Source: Angiostrongylus vasorum
Taxonomy: Eukaryota > Nematoda > Chromadorea > Rhabditida > Metastrongylidae
Length of the DNA stretch: 64,000 bases
Direction: 5' to 3'
NCBI GenBank assembly: GCA_018806985.1
Contig: JADANN010000458.1
Span: forward strand, 3,348,001-3,412,000
This document shows positions 39,477 to 59,143 of this stretch, one piece after another. The notes beneath the pieces were generated by a model, which saw nothing but the letters and a program-made list of their open reading frames with translations, did no database searches and was not told the DNA's origin. How positions within the stretch are numbered: position 1 is the first letter of the stretch; each line of letters opens with the position of its first letter. A program made the translations under genes and the position numbers.

Positions 39477-40313
39477 TGGAAGGGTATATTAATACACAAC
39501 TTACTAGGTCAAGATAAGCGAGATAAGTTTAGAAGGAAAACGACGCCACAAAACGAATGGTTTAGCCGAAACAAAAATCCCATTCATCTTGCCCTTTATT
39601 ACCGATGAAATAAGTATAGCGATAAAGCGATGCTTAAGAAGGGCAAATCTAGCGGAATCGGTAGCGATAATTGAAATACCACCGAATACTCTTCCTCGTC
39701 AGTTAGTTCGTAACCGCCTGTATGAGCGTCTGTGTGAAACACCAAATTGCGTAATTTGCCCTTACGGCAGGGGACGGTGATTGCATGAGTTCAGGTGCGA
39801 TATACCTGATTTCTTGTAGTACTTGTGGAGACGAATATATTGGTGAAACGGGCAGACTCTTATGTATCCGCATAAAAAGAGCACCTAGATGGCAAACGAA
39901 AAGCAAGACAAGGCAGGCCACTAGGCACGCATAGGATACAAAAACATAGCGGAGACGGTTTTGATGTAAAAGTCGTTATCCTCGCACGGGATCCTAAAAC
40001 ACCAACGCGCAAAGTCCTCGAGGCTTTTTGGATAAATGCCAAAAACCCTACAATGAATAGCAGGGGAGGAATGCCCCGAGATTACGCCTGATCTCGCCCT
40101 GTACGTTCGTATCGATCGTTGATGTGGGGAGGTGCAGTCGTCAACCACACGCGAATCTGAGGTGCTGTTCTTCATCGGTGGAAGACAGGTGAAGAATGCG
40201 GTGGGTTTTTCGAGAAGCCGTAGATCTTGTAACTATCGTTCAGATTTTTCATCTTTCTGTTTGTGCTGTTGAAGCGTTTGATCTAGTAAGTTGCATATCA
40301 CTATGCCCTTCCA

Positions 40314-40349
40314 GGCTCTGAAGAAGGCGATACTGCCGAAATGTCAGCT
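40314..40349 (+). ncRNA. Hammerhead-ribozyme-like motif (right PLE end)
   Basis: CTGAAGA (40318-40324), AGGCGATACTGCC and GAAATGTC (40338-40345), flanked by GGCT and AGCT that pair as helix I. The change ACGT to ATGT weakens helix III, so this copy may be less active. Confidence 0.45.
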
Positions 40350-40440
40350 ACGATTGTGTTGTGTGTTATTGTATGGAAGTGAACGCATGCTGTTTAACAA
40401 CCTCGCCATTGCTGAGAAAGAAAAGGACGAAATCATTGTC

Positions 40441-41389
40441 ATTGTTGCACTGTAAGACTACCTCACAAATCAGTACGAGTCAACCGTCCGACAGCACAAA
40501 CAAACAAGCACTTGACTCACATCGTCCAGGGAGTGCTCCTGAGCGGCCGCCTACGGGAACGACGCGCGATTCGCGATGGTCGCGGACGTCTCGAACCCGT
40601 CCGCCGACAAAAACGCTGTGCACAGTGACGGACCTCGATTCCAGTACAATCAGGGGATCCAGCGAGTTGGAAACATCAGAGGCCTTTACGGGAGGCTTTA
40701 TTCTATTGCTTTATCGCTTATCACATATTGTACTATATCCACTTCGTCGTAAGAAATCCAATTTCTTTCCTATGCATTCACTGTCGTCTTTTGCATTTCC
40801 CTTTTCCGTCTTCCTGCTTTTTATGTATCCCAGCCGTTTCCACATTGATGTTTGTGGTGTCATATCTTACCTCAACCTCGTTTTTGAATTTTTTAGTGTC
40901 AGACGGTGTTAGTGAGTGGTAAGGTCAACTTCGCCTTGAATGGACTTTTCCTCATTATTACGAAGCTGAAGAGACAGAGAATAATATGGAACTTGTTGTA
41001 GACTTCAACTAACAACTGACATCTTACTGTCCGTATGTCAGAAGAACTATGAAGTGATATGCATATTTCTGCTTCATCATGGTTTATTCACATCGTTTTT
41101 TGAGTACAGTTTAGGTATACGGCTCCTGTCCAACTTAGAATTCTTTGTTAAGTTCATGGATTGTCCACTGCTATTGTCTATAGGGAGTGGTGTAGAGGTC
41201 CATTTCCCAGTAAACTGAGCACATCTTCGTACTCTTCCTACCGAAGCAGTCCTCGACCGCCACGTATGCATTCAAATCATCCCCTTCAACCGTTATGTGT
41301 GAACAGCCCATGTCGTAAGTGTACAGCTCGCAACATAATGTGAAGAAACAAATAGTTCTTCAGAAATATCCGCTCCTAATTATTTCCGG
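40441..41389. other. PLE-flanking DNA, no host gene
   Basis: 40441-40720 is GC-richer and probably belongs to the same Penelope-like insertion. The 183-codon ORF at 40361-40912 starts inside the terminal repeat and has no family resemblance. Confidence 0.35.
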
Positions 41390-41655
41390 AAGGCGCGTGG
41401 TGCAGTGGTTAGAGGCGACACATACGTGGAATCGTCCCCAGCGCCCATGGCCCCCCAAGTCTTCCATCCCTCCGGGGTCGGCAAATTAGTACCAGACTTG
41501 TCTGGGAAGATAGCAGCACTGGCTCGGTACATCGGTAGGCCACTGCGAGTCATTGTAAAGGCCAGATATGCATTCAGTCACCTCCAACGATATTTAATGA
41601 AGTCGAATGCATGGCCCATCTCTCAGGGATTGATCAACGGTGAGAGCTTTGTCCT
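41390..41655 (+). repeat. SINE family A copy, well preserved
   Basis: Head AAGGCGCGTGGTGCAGTGG, body with AGACTTGTCTGGGAAGATAG, 3' end GATTGATCAACGGTGAGAGC. Confidence 0.8.
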
Positions 41656-43150
41656 ACTATCCTTTAATGCAGAGCCCCAGACCAACTTGCACAATCAACA
41701 TTAGCGCTTCCCGAATTCCCCCGACAACCAGCGGTTTCCTCATACTTGGTGGGGATATCACCAATCAAAGTGCATCCCGGTGCACCTTGAGAAGTCATAA
41801 ATTCTACTGTGATGGAATAAATGAACGTCATCGAAAATGTACATCCTAATTGCTGATCTCTTCCAGAACTTATTCCATTTACTTTATTTAGAGCATACTG
41901 GTAGCTAGGATATGTGCTCTTAAAGTAGAAGTTTAAAAAACCAAGATCAATTACTAAAGCCAACAAGAGAATGCTTTAGTCAATGGCTATAGCTCCAACC
42001 ACTGAACACCCCCAGACATTCCTTTACATGTTGGCATTCATTATTTTTTAAACAAGCAAGCGGTTTTGCGATGCAACATGATAAAGGAACGGTATTAAAA
42101 AATTTGCTTGAAAGGCAAAAGTCAGTCAAGAGAACTGACGTTTAGTAGACCAAACCTATGCACAGGATACCAAAACAACTGGTTACACTATCCTTACGAA
42201 CAGGAGTGTTGTTCATTACTGCTGAACTTGTACTATGAAGAGGACAACGTGATTGTTTCACCACAATCCAACCACCAAGTTTACTGTGATAAGGGTAACC
42301 TAAGTATACCCTCTGATGTTCCGCAAGCACATACTGAATCCCAGGAACGTTCAGTGCACATGGTTATAGCATAATTAGGTGGTACCATGTAACGCAGTTG
42401 TGCTAGTGGTCCCACTTTCGACCACAATATATCTGTCGTCTACGGTAAGTTCCTCGCTGCAAACCACTGCTCAACCGATCTAATTGTAGGTGCTTCAGAT
42501 GACAAATAAGTCAACTTAGTAAATCTCACAATAGACATTAGTGGTAACTTACTCAAGGAAACCGTAAGGTTTGCGGATAATAGGTTTAAATAAAACAATA
42601 ATGGGGTGTTACATACGAATTGCTGAAACGTTTAACCACTAGCGTATCAGGAACTATACCGTCGGGCATATGGACGAAAACCATAACAAATTTAGTTTCA
42701 AAATGAAATAGTACAGTCACCTGACAACTCAATAGTCAATAAGTTACAATCACACACGAAGTATAAGGATTTCATTCGAAACGAATGGGATGTAGCATGA
42801 CATCTAGAACTCCCGTGACGAAAGAGAAATGAATGCTGATGATGGAGAATGAAATTGCTAAAAGGAGTTAAAGCCTAGAATAAAAACAGTACGTGAACCT
42901 AGAACTGATTAAAAGAATAAATAAACGCGTCATTAAATAAAAAAAAATCCATGAAACATCTTATTTTGCGCAGCATGAACTCATGTTAATCTGAGAGCTA
43001 AAAACGTAACGAATACATATCATAGGTAGGAAGATTACTCTCTTACAGTCCAGACTAAAACGTTATTTAAGCATTGTCGAAAAGAAATTGACTCTCTGCT
43101 TATGCAGGAATACCCAAATGAGAGGTACGATAGCGCATAAGAGTTTCTGA
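41656..43150. other. Between PLE/SINE insertions and tram-1, no gene recognised
   Basis: AT-rich DNA downstream of tram-1. ORFs at 42108-42374 (plus) and 42142-42330 (minus) overlap each other and show no family resemblance. Confidence 0.35.
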
Positions 43151-43152
43151 GA

Positions 43153-51420
<8,268 letters not shown>

Positions 51421-51491
51421 ACGTCTGCAGCTCAATGACAGAGCTTCTGTCTCGTAAATAGAAGATCTGTGGTTCAATCCTGCATTGAGTA
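51421..51491 (+). pseudogene. tRNA-Thr-like unit 1 of tandem array, degraded
   Basis: It aligns to the intact tRNA at 51811 (CTCAATGACAGAGC, CTGTCTCGTAAATAGAAG, GGTTCAATCCTGC), but the acceptor stem halves no longer pair well. Confidence 0.6.
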
Positions 51492-51627
51492 GTTGATATT
51501 GGTAGTGTACACTGGAAACGGTAAAACGAGCTGGTCTAGAAAACAAAAAGCTTTAAAAAGCCGTCGCTGTGAGAGGGCATGTACTCATGGTGACGAGTTC
51601 TGGCATTTTGGCGAGTTCGTCGATGAG

Positions 51628-51697
51628 GCCTCTATAGCTCTGTGGTAGAGCGTGTCATGTAAACAGAAGGTATGAGGTTCAAACCCGCATGGAAGCA
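51628..51697 (+). pseudogene. tRNA-Thr-like unit 2 of tandem array, degraded
   Basis: The 5' half is intact (GCCTCTATAGCTC), but the anticodon stem has lost two bases (GTGTCATGTAAACAGAAGG) and the T stem is mispaired. Confidence 0.65.
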
Positions 51698-51810
51698 GCT
51701 CTTTTACGAGAACAGTTTGGAAGTGGTAAAGTGAGCTAATTTGAGACATATTTTTCAACGTGAAAAAACACGCATTCGTAATACCACATTTTGGTGAGCT
51801 CGGCCGTGAG

Positions 51811-51882
51811 GCCTCTATAGCTCAGTGGCAGAGCGTCTGTCTCGTAAACAGAAGGTCTGCGGTTCAATCCCGCATGGAGGCA
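51811..51882 (+). tRNA. tRNA-Thr (anticodon CGT)
   Basis: The cloverleaf folds fully over 72 nt. The acceptor stem GCCTCTA pairs with TGGAGGC with one G-U. The D stem is GCTC/GAGC. The anticodon stem TCTGT/ACAGA encloses loop CTCGTAA, which gives anticodon CGT. The T stem TGCGG/CCGCA encloses TTCAATC, and A is the discriminator. A-box-like TAGCTCAGTGG and B-box GGTTCAATCCC are present, so it can be transcribed by RNA polymerase III. CCTTTT downstream starts a short T run. It is the third of five tandem units and the only one that folds. Confidence 0.9.
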
Positions 51883-52003
51883 ATCCTTTTAGACACAACA
51901 CTTTGAAAATTGTAAAGGGAGTTAATTTGGGCAAGATTTTTTAAAAAGCTGTCAACGTGAAAATACAAGCATTCTCAACGAATTTTGGTGTATTCGTCGT
52001 TGA

Positions 52004-52076
52004 GACCTCCATGCCTCAGCGGCAGAACGCCTGTATCGTTCACAGAAGGTCTGTGGTTCAACCCCTCACGGAAGCA
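52004..52076 (+). pseudogene. tRNA-Thr-like unit 4 of tandem array, degraded
   Basis: CCTCAGCGGCAGAACGCC, an anticodon loop still reading CGT, and GGTTCAACCCC are present, but GACCTCC no longer pairs with the 3' acceptor strand CGGAAGC. Confidence 0.6.
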
Positions 52077-52187
52077 GCTCTTTTAAGGCAATGCTTTGGA
52101 AATAGTAAAGGTGTTAATTTGAGAAATATTTTTCAACGTGAAAGAACAAGCATTCTTAATAACGAATTTTCGTGAACTGGCCAATCA

Positions 52188-52250
52188 GACCTCTACAGCC
52201 CATTGAGAGAACGCTTGTCTCGTAAACAGAAGCAGCCCCGCACGGAGGCA
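52188..52250 (+). pseudogene. tRNA-Thr-like unit 5 of tandem array, deleted
   Basis: It keeps TTGTCTCGTAAACAGAAG but lacks the variable region and T-stem 5' strand (about 9 bp deleted). Confidence 0.6.
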
Positions 52251-52289
52251 GCTCCTTTACGCACAACAATTTGGAAATTGTTCCCTTGT

Positions 52290-55205
52290 CACTGTAGCCC
52301 TCTTGATCGTCGAGTGACCTTGGAGCGAGCGCCAATAATTCTTTCATTTTTTCCTGTCGCATGCAAGAGTAGCCCAGTGGGTTCTGCTCGCTCTAGGGAC
52401 TCGTTGAGCATCATATCTTTCTTGTACGATTTTCGCGAAAAACTGTGACCACCAAGTCGGTGCTCTTCCTGCAGTGCGTTTGACATCCCGACGAATCCAA
52501 TCACTGGCGACTCTTGCTCATCGTTTGTCATTCATACGCATTAGGTGTCCGGCCCACCTTATCTTCGACTGTTTGGCGTACAGAAAGGCATCCTTCAATT
52601 TTGATCGTTGACGCAGGTCGGAGCTTCGGATCCCTTCCCTTAGTTGTGTGACACGATATACTCCTTGCATCGCCTTTCGACTGCGCATTCAATAACGCTG
52701 AGTGATCTTTCATCCTGCTTAAGCAGCGACCAGATTTCTGACGCATACGTTAGGGAATGAAGAATCTTAGAGTTGAAAATGTGGGCACGGAGTCGTGTGT
52801 TCTTTGTTTCTGTGTTTTTTTGTGCTGTGTGTTTCTTTTCAGTACATCCTCGATGCTCTTGATAGCTCTTCCAAGCCGTTCGTTTCCTTCTGCTCAACTC
52901 TGGAGCCAATCACGTTGATTTTCCGACCTAGATAGACATAATTGGAGCATTCGGAGATATTCGTTCCGTTGAGCGTGAATGGAGGATACGTAGACAATCT
53001 GTTCCTTACGAACATCGTTTTTGTGAGATTTAGTCGAAGACGAATTTTTCTACAGGCTTTATCAAAATCGGGAAGCATTCGTTCCGCTTGGCTAATGTTT
53101 GGTGTTGTAAGGACAATGTCATCAGCAAAGCGAAGATAGTGTAATTGCCGTCCATTGATTTTCACTCCCATATTATCCCATTCCAATGTTCGCCTGACGT
53201 TCTGGTGGGTGGCGGTAAATAATTTTGGCAAGATGGTGTCGCCTTGCATAACCTCTGTCTTGACGTCGATGTTAATACCTTTGTGGAATGGTGACATCTT
53301 GGTTGTGAAATTTTTTGTACAGCTCACTAGGGATCTTTCTGTACTGAGTAGGGACTCCTTGACTATCAAGGGCTTCCATGACTGCTTCTATCTTAGTTAA
53401 GTCAAAGGCCTTCTTTAAAACGATGAAAGTGAGACAGAGCGGTCTTTTGTACTCTCGTGATGCTTCAATGAGTCTTTTTGTCTTGTGGATATGGCCCATC
53501 GTACTAAATCCTTTTCGAAACCCCCCCTTCCTCACATGGCTGCTCTTCATCTAATGTTCTGTCAATCCTGTTTAGGATGACTACAGTGAAAAGTTTGTAG
53601 ACGGCAGATAGACGGCAGACAGCAAGCAGATTGGGCGACAGTTGCCGATATCGTGGAGCTCACCCTTCTTGAACAATAGCACGGTCTTTCTGGTCTCCCA
53701 TTGAGTAAGGACCTTGCATTCAGACAGATAATATGTGGAGAGCCGAGCCAGTGTGTTTACGAGAACTGGCGGAAGCTTCTTCAAGTGTTCAGATTTTATC
53801 CTGTCTGGACATGGTGCTGTTCGATTTTCCACCGACGAAATGGCATGTCGGATTTCGGAAGGGAGAACCGGTGGTACAACATATCCATCTTATTTCATAT
53901 TGCGGGAGTTGGACGTGGCTATCGAAGAGATCTGAGTAGTAATCGTGAATGGTTTTCTCCATTGCCTTTCTGGACGCTAAAACTGTTCCGTCTGGGCATG
54001 GGAGTGCAATCATCTTGGTTTTGTAATTGGCGAGGTTTGTAATTGGTGGGCTTTGCGAATGCTTTTCCCAGCCTCTGCATAATTTTAATTTAAATAATCA
54101 ATTTAATTAAGTATAATTTAACCTTTGATCATAACTGCTTCTCTTCGCTCTTTAAAATCTTCCTTTATCGCCTGTCTGCATTGTTGTGCAAGTTCGGAGG
54201 TCAGTTCAAAGTTACCTGCAGCTCGTGAGATTCCACGCTGGCGTATCAGCTCGAGAGCTTCTGGATACAGACGTCTCATGGTGACTTTGGAACCCTCAGC
54301 TTTCATAGCGCCAACGGAAAAATGCTGATTGAGCAGATAGTATTCCTCGTCGATGTTATCGACAACGGCATCTTCTTCACCAGCCGACTAATGAGTTGAA
54401 TAAGTCCCAATTTATAGTGGTTTTGGGACTTCGTTTTTTGAATTCAGCGACTTCTTCTCCTTTCTGCAAGAAATGGAATCTTGTACGAAAGAGGCGTGGT
54501 CTGATCCCGTGTAAAGTTTGGGACGACAGCGACATCGGTTAGGCAAAACCTTCTATTTACTATGATGTGGTCTGTTTCGTTATGGTACTCTTCATTGGGA
54601 GACTCTCACGTCCAGCGTTGAGGGTGGGGCTTTTGGAATTGAGGGTTACCATGGATGGTCTTGGTCGTCATGATAAACTCAAAGAGCCGCTCACCCTGTT
54701 CGTTCCATTCTAATCCGTGGGTCCCAATGTGACGTTCTTTCAGACGTTCTTCTTGGTCAAATCTTAGCGTTAAAATGTCCAACGATGACCTTGAAGAATG
54801 TATGGTCTTCTCTGTAGAACTTCTTCATGTCCATATAGAACGCCTCAACTTCCTCTTCGTCATAGTTTGATGTCGGCGGGTAAACGACGAAGATTGTCAA
54901 AGCCGGTATTGATCCACATCTTTTTAATCGTAAACGTCCGATTCGGGTTGTAAGTTGTTCGAATGGATCGATGTTCATGGACAAACTCGTGTTGACGAGA
55001 ACGCCGACGCCGGCCGACTCCTCTACCGTCGCATGTTCCGAGGAACAGTTCTTCTCCAGTGTCATTGACGGCGTTGAAAGGCTGACGTCTTCTCATCTCG
55101 GCCAGGCAGATGACATCGTACTTTAGCCTTCTTGCTTGCATGAGCAAGTCTTCTATGGAGGACTCGGATGCAAGTGTACGTGCATTGTAGGTGCAGATCT
55201 CACCT
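52290..55205 (-). mobile_element. Degenerate RTE-type non-LTR retrotransposon
   Basis: Reading down the minus strand, an apurinic-type endonuclease begins near 55205 (TYNARTLASESSIEDL, KYDVICLAEMRRR, TIFVVYPPTSNYDEEE, HNETDHIIVNRRFC). A linker follows (MRRLYPEALELIRQRG). The reverse transcriptase runs about 53832-52850 (PCPDRIKSEHLKKLP, LLFKKGELHDIGNCRPI, HKTKRLIEASREYKRP, and the catalytic LRFADDIVL at about 53109-53135). A C-terminal part ends near 52290. Frames change at least five times, so the copy is dead. Order, spacing and motifs match the RTE clade common in nematodes. It lies directly after the tRNA array. Confidence 0.85.
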
Positions 55206-56189
55206 TAGTTCTTCGTGATCCAGGTAGCTTCCATTAGCCCTGAAATTTCAGCAGGCTCTCCGTACTCGTCCTACCTAACGCTGCCGAATTGCGGGCTCTT
55301 TCGGGATCAGGGAATGAGGCCCGTTTCTGTTACTTGTTTAGCATTTTGATACCCACGTATAGCTTGTTCGGCTGTGAACGTGGAGGCTGGGTATACTCAC
55401 GGGTAACTCGCCAGTCTCTCCCAGAGTGGGCATGGAGCTTATTTGTCATGGGGGGGGAGGGGCGGGACTCTTAACTGCCTCCCTTATACTCCATATATTT
55501 CCCTGTCACTTCATTGCAAGCTTTTGGCCGAGTAGACTCGCAGAATACAATCCGCATAAACTTGAACGCAGCCACACACGCATGCATGAATACGCCTCGT
55601 AAATACAAAAAGTATGTGGAAATCGGTGCAGCAGAAACAGGGAGTCCATCCTCTGGATTCACCTGCGTCTCAGGGAAACATACGGTCGCTTTTGGCTCAT
55701 GATTAACCTGCTGTGCGCCACCTGGGGGGCGCCACGTAGCCTCGCGACTAACCGGCTCGAGATCCCTCATATGAGGGACCTCCGTGGCTGCCTGGCAATA
55801 GTGCACAAAATCTTTATCACATGACATAATACACACTAAATACATTCTAAATCATGTATGTGTGAGAGGTGTGCGCAAATTGGACGAAGTGCATTGCACG
55901 CAGTACATCTCCTTTCCACTGGCTTCTTTTGCTACACAAGCCTTTCTGCAGCACTTTTTACACTGAATTGCTTGTCCAACACTGATCTTATGTCGGCGTC
56001 AGTTCAGTTTGAGAACTGAACCTTATGTGTTAGCACCCTTCGAAACATTAGCGAACAATGGGAAAGATGTAGTGGAATAATTCGAAACACCGATCCTCAC
56101 TTAACCCCAGCGTAGATAATCAACAATGTCCGAAGAACTGTTTTTGTTAGAGCTAGCATTAGGTTGCCATCTCTTCTTTTCGAGATGCG
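55206..56189. other. Intergenic, no gene recognised
   Basis: A G-rich run lies near 55450. The 124-codon ORF at 55471-55845 (minus) has no family resemblance. Confidence 0.3.
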
Positions 56190-56760
56190 GTGGCTGGCGT
56201 TTCGGCGATATCGCGTTCCTCAGAGCCTAGACGTACTGTACCAAACCACATCTTGTTGTTCAGAAGATATTTTCTAGTTTCAATGAAAATCTAGCTCAAG
56301 AAGTAATCCAAAAACCCATCTCTTAAGGAAATCCCTCGTTTGTTTAACTGCTGAGATTGAGTAAGACACCCGTGTGTTTTTCACAGCAGTGATCACTGAA
56401 CCTTACTCAGATCAGAAAATCCATCTGAGGTACGATGTCACATAACATGTTATAGTCAGGCAGTCTCCTTTCTACTTATTTTTGAGTTTTCTTAAGTTTT
56501 TCCGAAAAGCCTGAAGGATGTTGTGCGCTGATGTTTTTGATTTCTATCTCACGATGCCCTATATGCACCTACAGGAACACTTCGTCAGTTTTCCACATTC
56601 CATCGAAGTGTTCTCTTATGCGGACGTAAAGTGTTCTACCCGTCTCGCCAATATATTCAATAACGCATGACACAAAAGATCAGGTATATTGTACTTGAAC
56701 TCGTGCTTCTCCACCTCTACTGTTAGGGCAGATCACGCAATCCTCTGTTTTACAATCTTA
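56190..56760 (-). mobile_element. Penelope-like element fragment 3
   Basis: On the minus strand EDCVICPNSRGG is followed, after frame breaks, by EYIGETGRTLYVRIREHFDG of the GIY-YIG nuclease (about 56655-56596). The low-coordinate end carries a terminal-repeat motif with CTGAGGA (56223-56217) and GAAACGCC (56203-56196). Confidence 0.7.
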
Positions 56761-56925
56761 ACCTTCTCATTTACTGCCTACTCTTTTTAATGGCAGGGTA
56801 TATTGCGAAATATAACTTCAATGATGCTGAGATATTTGCAAAACTCTGGACCGCAGGTGCCTATGGTGGGGGAACGAACGCGCTATTGTCCTTTCCGGGG
56901 AGTAACGCGTTCACCACCAAACCAT
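56760..56925 (+). repeat. Family E repeat copy
   Basis: It begins like family D (TTTACTGCCTACTCTTTTTA) and continues GATGCTGAGATATTTGCAAA, GGGGAACGAACGCGC and GGAGTAACGCGTTCACCACC, matching 31525-31640 and 20145-20212. Confidence 0.65.
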
Positions 56926-56999
56926 GCAGGTGTTTCGTTTCGTCTGTCTGTCAACTAGTTCTTTTTTACGTAGACCGTTATACAGGCGGTTCGGCACCA

Positions 57000-58369
57000 G
57001 TCGACAACATAAAGTGTTAGGTGTAATTTCTACAATTGCTATAAGTTCTTTAGACACCTTTTATTTAGGCACCCTCAATTAAAAACGGTGTTCACTTCGC
57101 TTAATATGAAATCTAGCTTTAAAAAGGGTTTTCCTATACTAGTTTGGGATAGAATAGTTGTAGTTATGGGGGGCTAGCTCTTCTTTTTTGACCTAATCTC
57201 AGTGTCCCCTGTTTCATGGCGATTTGAGATGGCACCATCACTACCACTGCTTTATCAGTCCTTCAGGCACAAATGGTAGTTTGTTACACAGGAAACTGGC
57301 ATAAAAGCATGAAATACTGGCTGCTTTTGTTCAAGGGCATTCGTTTCATAACTATGAATTTGTGGACAAATTCATTATAATGGCCTTATCATATAAGCAA
57401 GGAGTGTGCCATTCCTCGCGCATTATTTCGAAGCAAACACCTAACAAAGCTTTCGCTGAAGTCTTAATAGCCGGAAAAATGAGGATCTTCTGCTACCGAT
57501 TTCGGGAGAAAAATGCTCAAGGAACTTAGCACGCTTCCCATTACCTTCAACGTCAAGACGAACCCCCTACGTAACATGACAATCTTCCGTAGTCATCAGA
57601 TGGATCTACTGTGCAGAAATGCAAATTCTTTTTCCCATACTTCCCTCTGGTGAAAATTCAATGTTTCTTTGTCTGAATACGCTTCTCAACTAATTGGATC
57701 TGGGAGGTGACCAACAAGCATCCGCGGATTTTAGTGTGCACATGATCTCATTTCATATGTGAATCTGTTTCTGTGCAATGAGTCTGGGTGGACTCAACGA
57801 AAGTCTATCTGAGTAACTTGCTGTTGTTATGAGATGATTTCTTTGTGTCATGTTTGAATTTCCACCCGATAATCAATAACTCATAGGCCTTTGAGGGTAA
57901 ACAGAATGAACGACAGCTATGAAATATGAATAGATTTCGGGCATTTTTTAAAAAATCGACATTAATTTAAACTCGGCACAAACCATCAATACTTTCTTCT
58001 AATATTGGGCTAGCACGATTTTTGATTAGTAGTTCTACTCGGCTAATGTTTTGGTGCCTTTATCTTCTTTACATCCCCGTTGGCCCGAGACGATTGTCCA
58101 TTGGTCGTCTTGCCGATGTAGGTGTTCGTTATCGCATTGAGTCGAATCCGATGGATTGGAGCACCGCTAGAGTGAGGAACCTCACTTGGTAGTGCCCTTT
58201 TATGTAAGACGGTTGTTGATCAGTTGCCATCCCATCTGAACATGGCTAAGGCGGCAAAAAGCTAGCTGGATAGAACTTTTTTGCTAACCTCGTGTTAGCC
58301 GACTAGCACAAGAAAGCATGGATTTCGTGTAATTCCGTGGAACATCATTGCAACTGAAGTTGAGGTTGA
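57000..58369. other. Intergenic, no gene recognised
   Basis: AT-rich. A faint copy of the hairpin-element end (TACTCGGCTAATGTTTTGG) lies at about 58034. No coding region is supported. Confidence 0.3.
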
Positions 58370-59000
58370 AGTTGAAATACCACCTGATACTCTTCGTCGT
58401 CAGTTAGTTCGTAACCGCTCTATGCGAAACACAAAATTGCGTAATTTGTCCTTACGGCAGGGACGGTGATTGAGTGACATGAGTTCAGGTACGATATGCC
58501 TGATTTCTTGTAGTACTTAGTAGTACTTGCGAAGACGGATATACTTGCCAAACGAGCAGACAATTATGTACCGGTGTAAAACACCTAGATGGCAAACGAA
58601 AAACAAGACAAACTAGGGACGCATAGGATACAAAACATGACGGAGACGATTTTGATATAAAAGTCGCTGTAGTCTCACAGGATACCGAAACACCAGCGCG
58701 CAAACTTCTCGGGGGTTTTTGAATATGTGCCAAAAGTCCTACAATCAGTAGCAGGGAGGGATGTCCAGAGATCACATGTGATCTCGCCCCGTATCCTAGA
58801 ATCGACTTTTAATGGAGAGTGGTGCACTCATCAACTATATGCGACCGCTGTCTTCCTCAGTGGGAGGCACGCAAAAGCGGCTCTGAAGAAGGCGATGCTG
58901 TCGAAACGTCACCAACTGTTGTGTTGTCTGTTTTTTGTACAACAGTAAATGTATGCTGTAAAACCTCGCCATTGCTGAAAAAGAAAACGACGCACTACCG
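58370..59000 (+). mobile_element. Penelope-like element fragment 2, degraded
   Basis: It parallels 39660-40440 base for base in many places (CTTCGTCGTCAGTTAGTTCG, TGATTTCTTGTAGTACTT, CACCTAGATGGCAAACGAAA, CGCAAACTTCTCGG), with many more indels. The terminal repeat at 58875-58985 matches that at 40305-40435. Confidence 0.75.
58883..58910 (+). ncRNA. Hammerhead-like core in PLE fragment 2
   Basis: CTGAAGA (58883-58889), AGGCGATGCTGTC and GAAACGTC (58903-58910). Upstream GGCT no longer pairs with downstream ACCA, so helix I is damaged. Confidence 0.35.
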
Positions 59001-59115
59001 ATAGGTATATTGGTATCCAATTTACTAGGCCAAACGCTTCAATAACACAAGAAAGAGAAGAAAATCTAAATGGCAATTACACGATCAACAGCTTCTCGAG
59101 AAACCCTTCCAGACT

Positions 59116-59143
59116 CTGAAGAAATCGACACTGCCGAAACGTC
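59116..59143 (+). ncRNA. Hammerhead-like core in an isolated PLE terminal repeat
   Basis: CTGAAGA (59116-59122) and GAAACGTC (59136-59143) are intact and AGCT follows, but the helix II segment (AATCGACACTGCC) pairs poorly. Confidence 0.35.

Larger units (their letters stand above)
39345..40440 (+). mobile_element. Penelope-like element fragment with GIY-YIG endonuclease and inverted terminal repeats
   Basis: The internal part (39586-40087) reads as the C-terminal end of a Penelope-like polymerase: KRCLRRANLAESV, EIPPNTLPRQLVRNRLYERL, ETPNCVICPYGR, then GAIYLISCSTCGDEYIGETG of the GIY-YIG nuclease and, further on, VLEAFWINAKNP. Single-base frame changes near 39775 and 39876 break the reading frame. 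The reverse transcriptase is absent, so the copy is 5'-truncated. About 140 bp at 39345-39490 is an inverted copy of 40305-40440, the inverted terminal arrangement known for this class. Both ends carry a hammerhead-like core. Confidence 0.8.

Noticed and set aside
40361..40912. 183-codon ORF on the plus strand
   Set aside because: It starts inside the Penelope terminal repeat, is Ser/Thr/Arg-rich from GC-rich repeat DNA, and has no family resemblance.
51627..52250. CRISPR-like regular repeats
   Set aside because: The ~185-bp period and tRNA content identify a tandem tRNA array; no CRISPR is expected in a nematode and none was seen.
52640..53369. Host gene for a reverse-transcriptase-like protein
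   Set aside because: Endonuclease-RT order, frameshifts and lack of introns show it is a dead retrotransposon.
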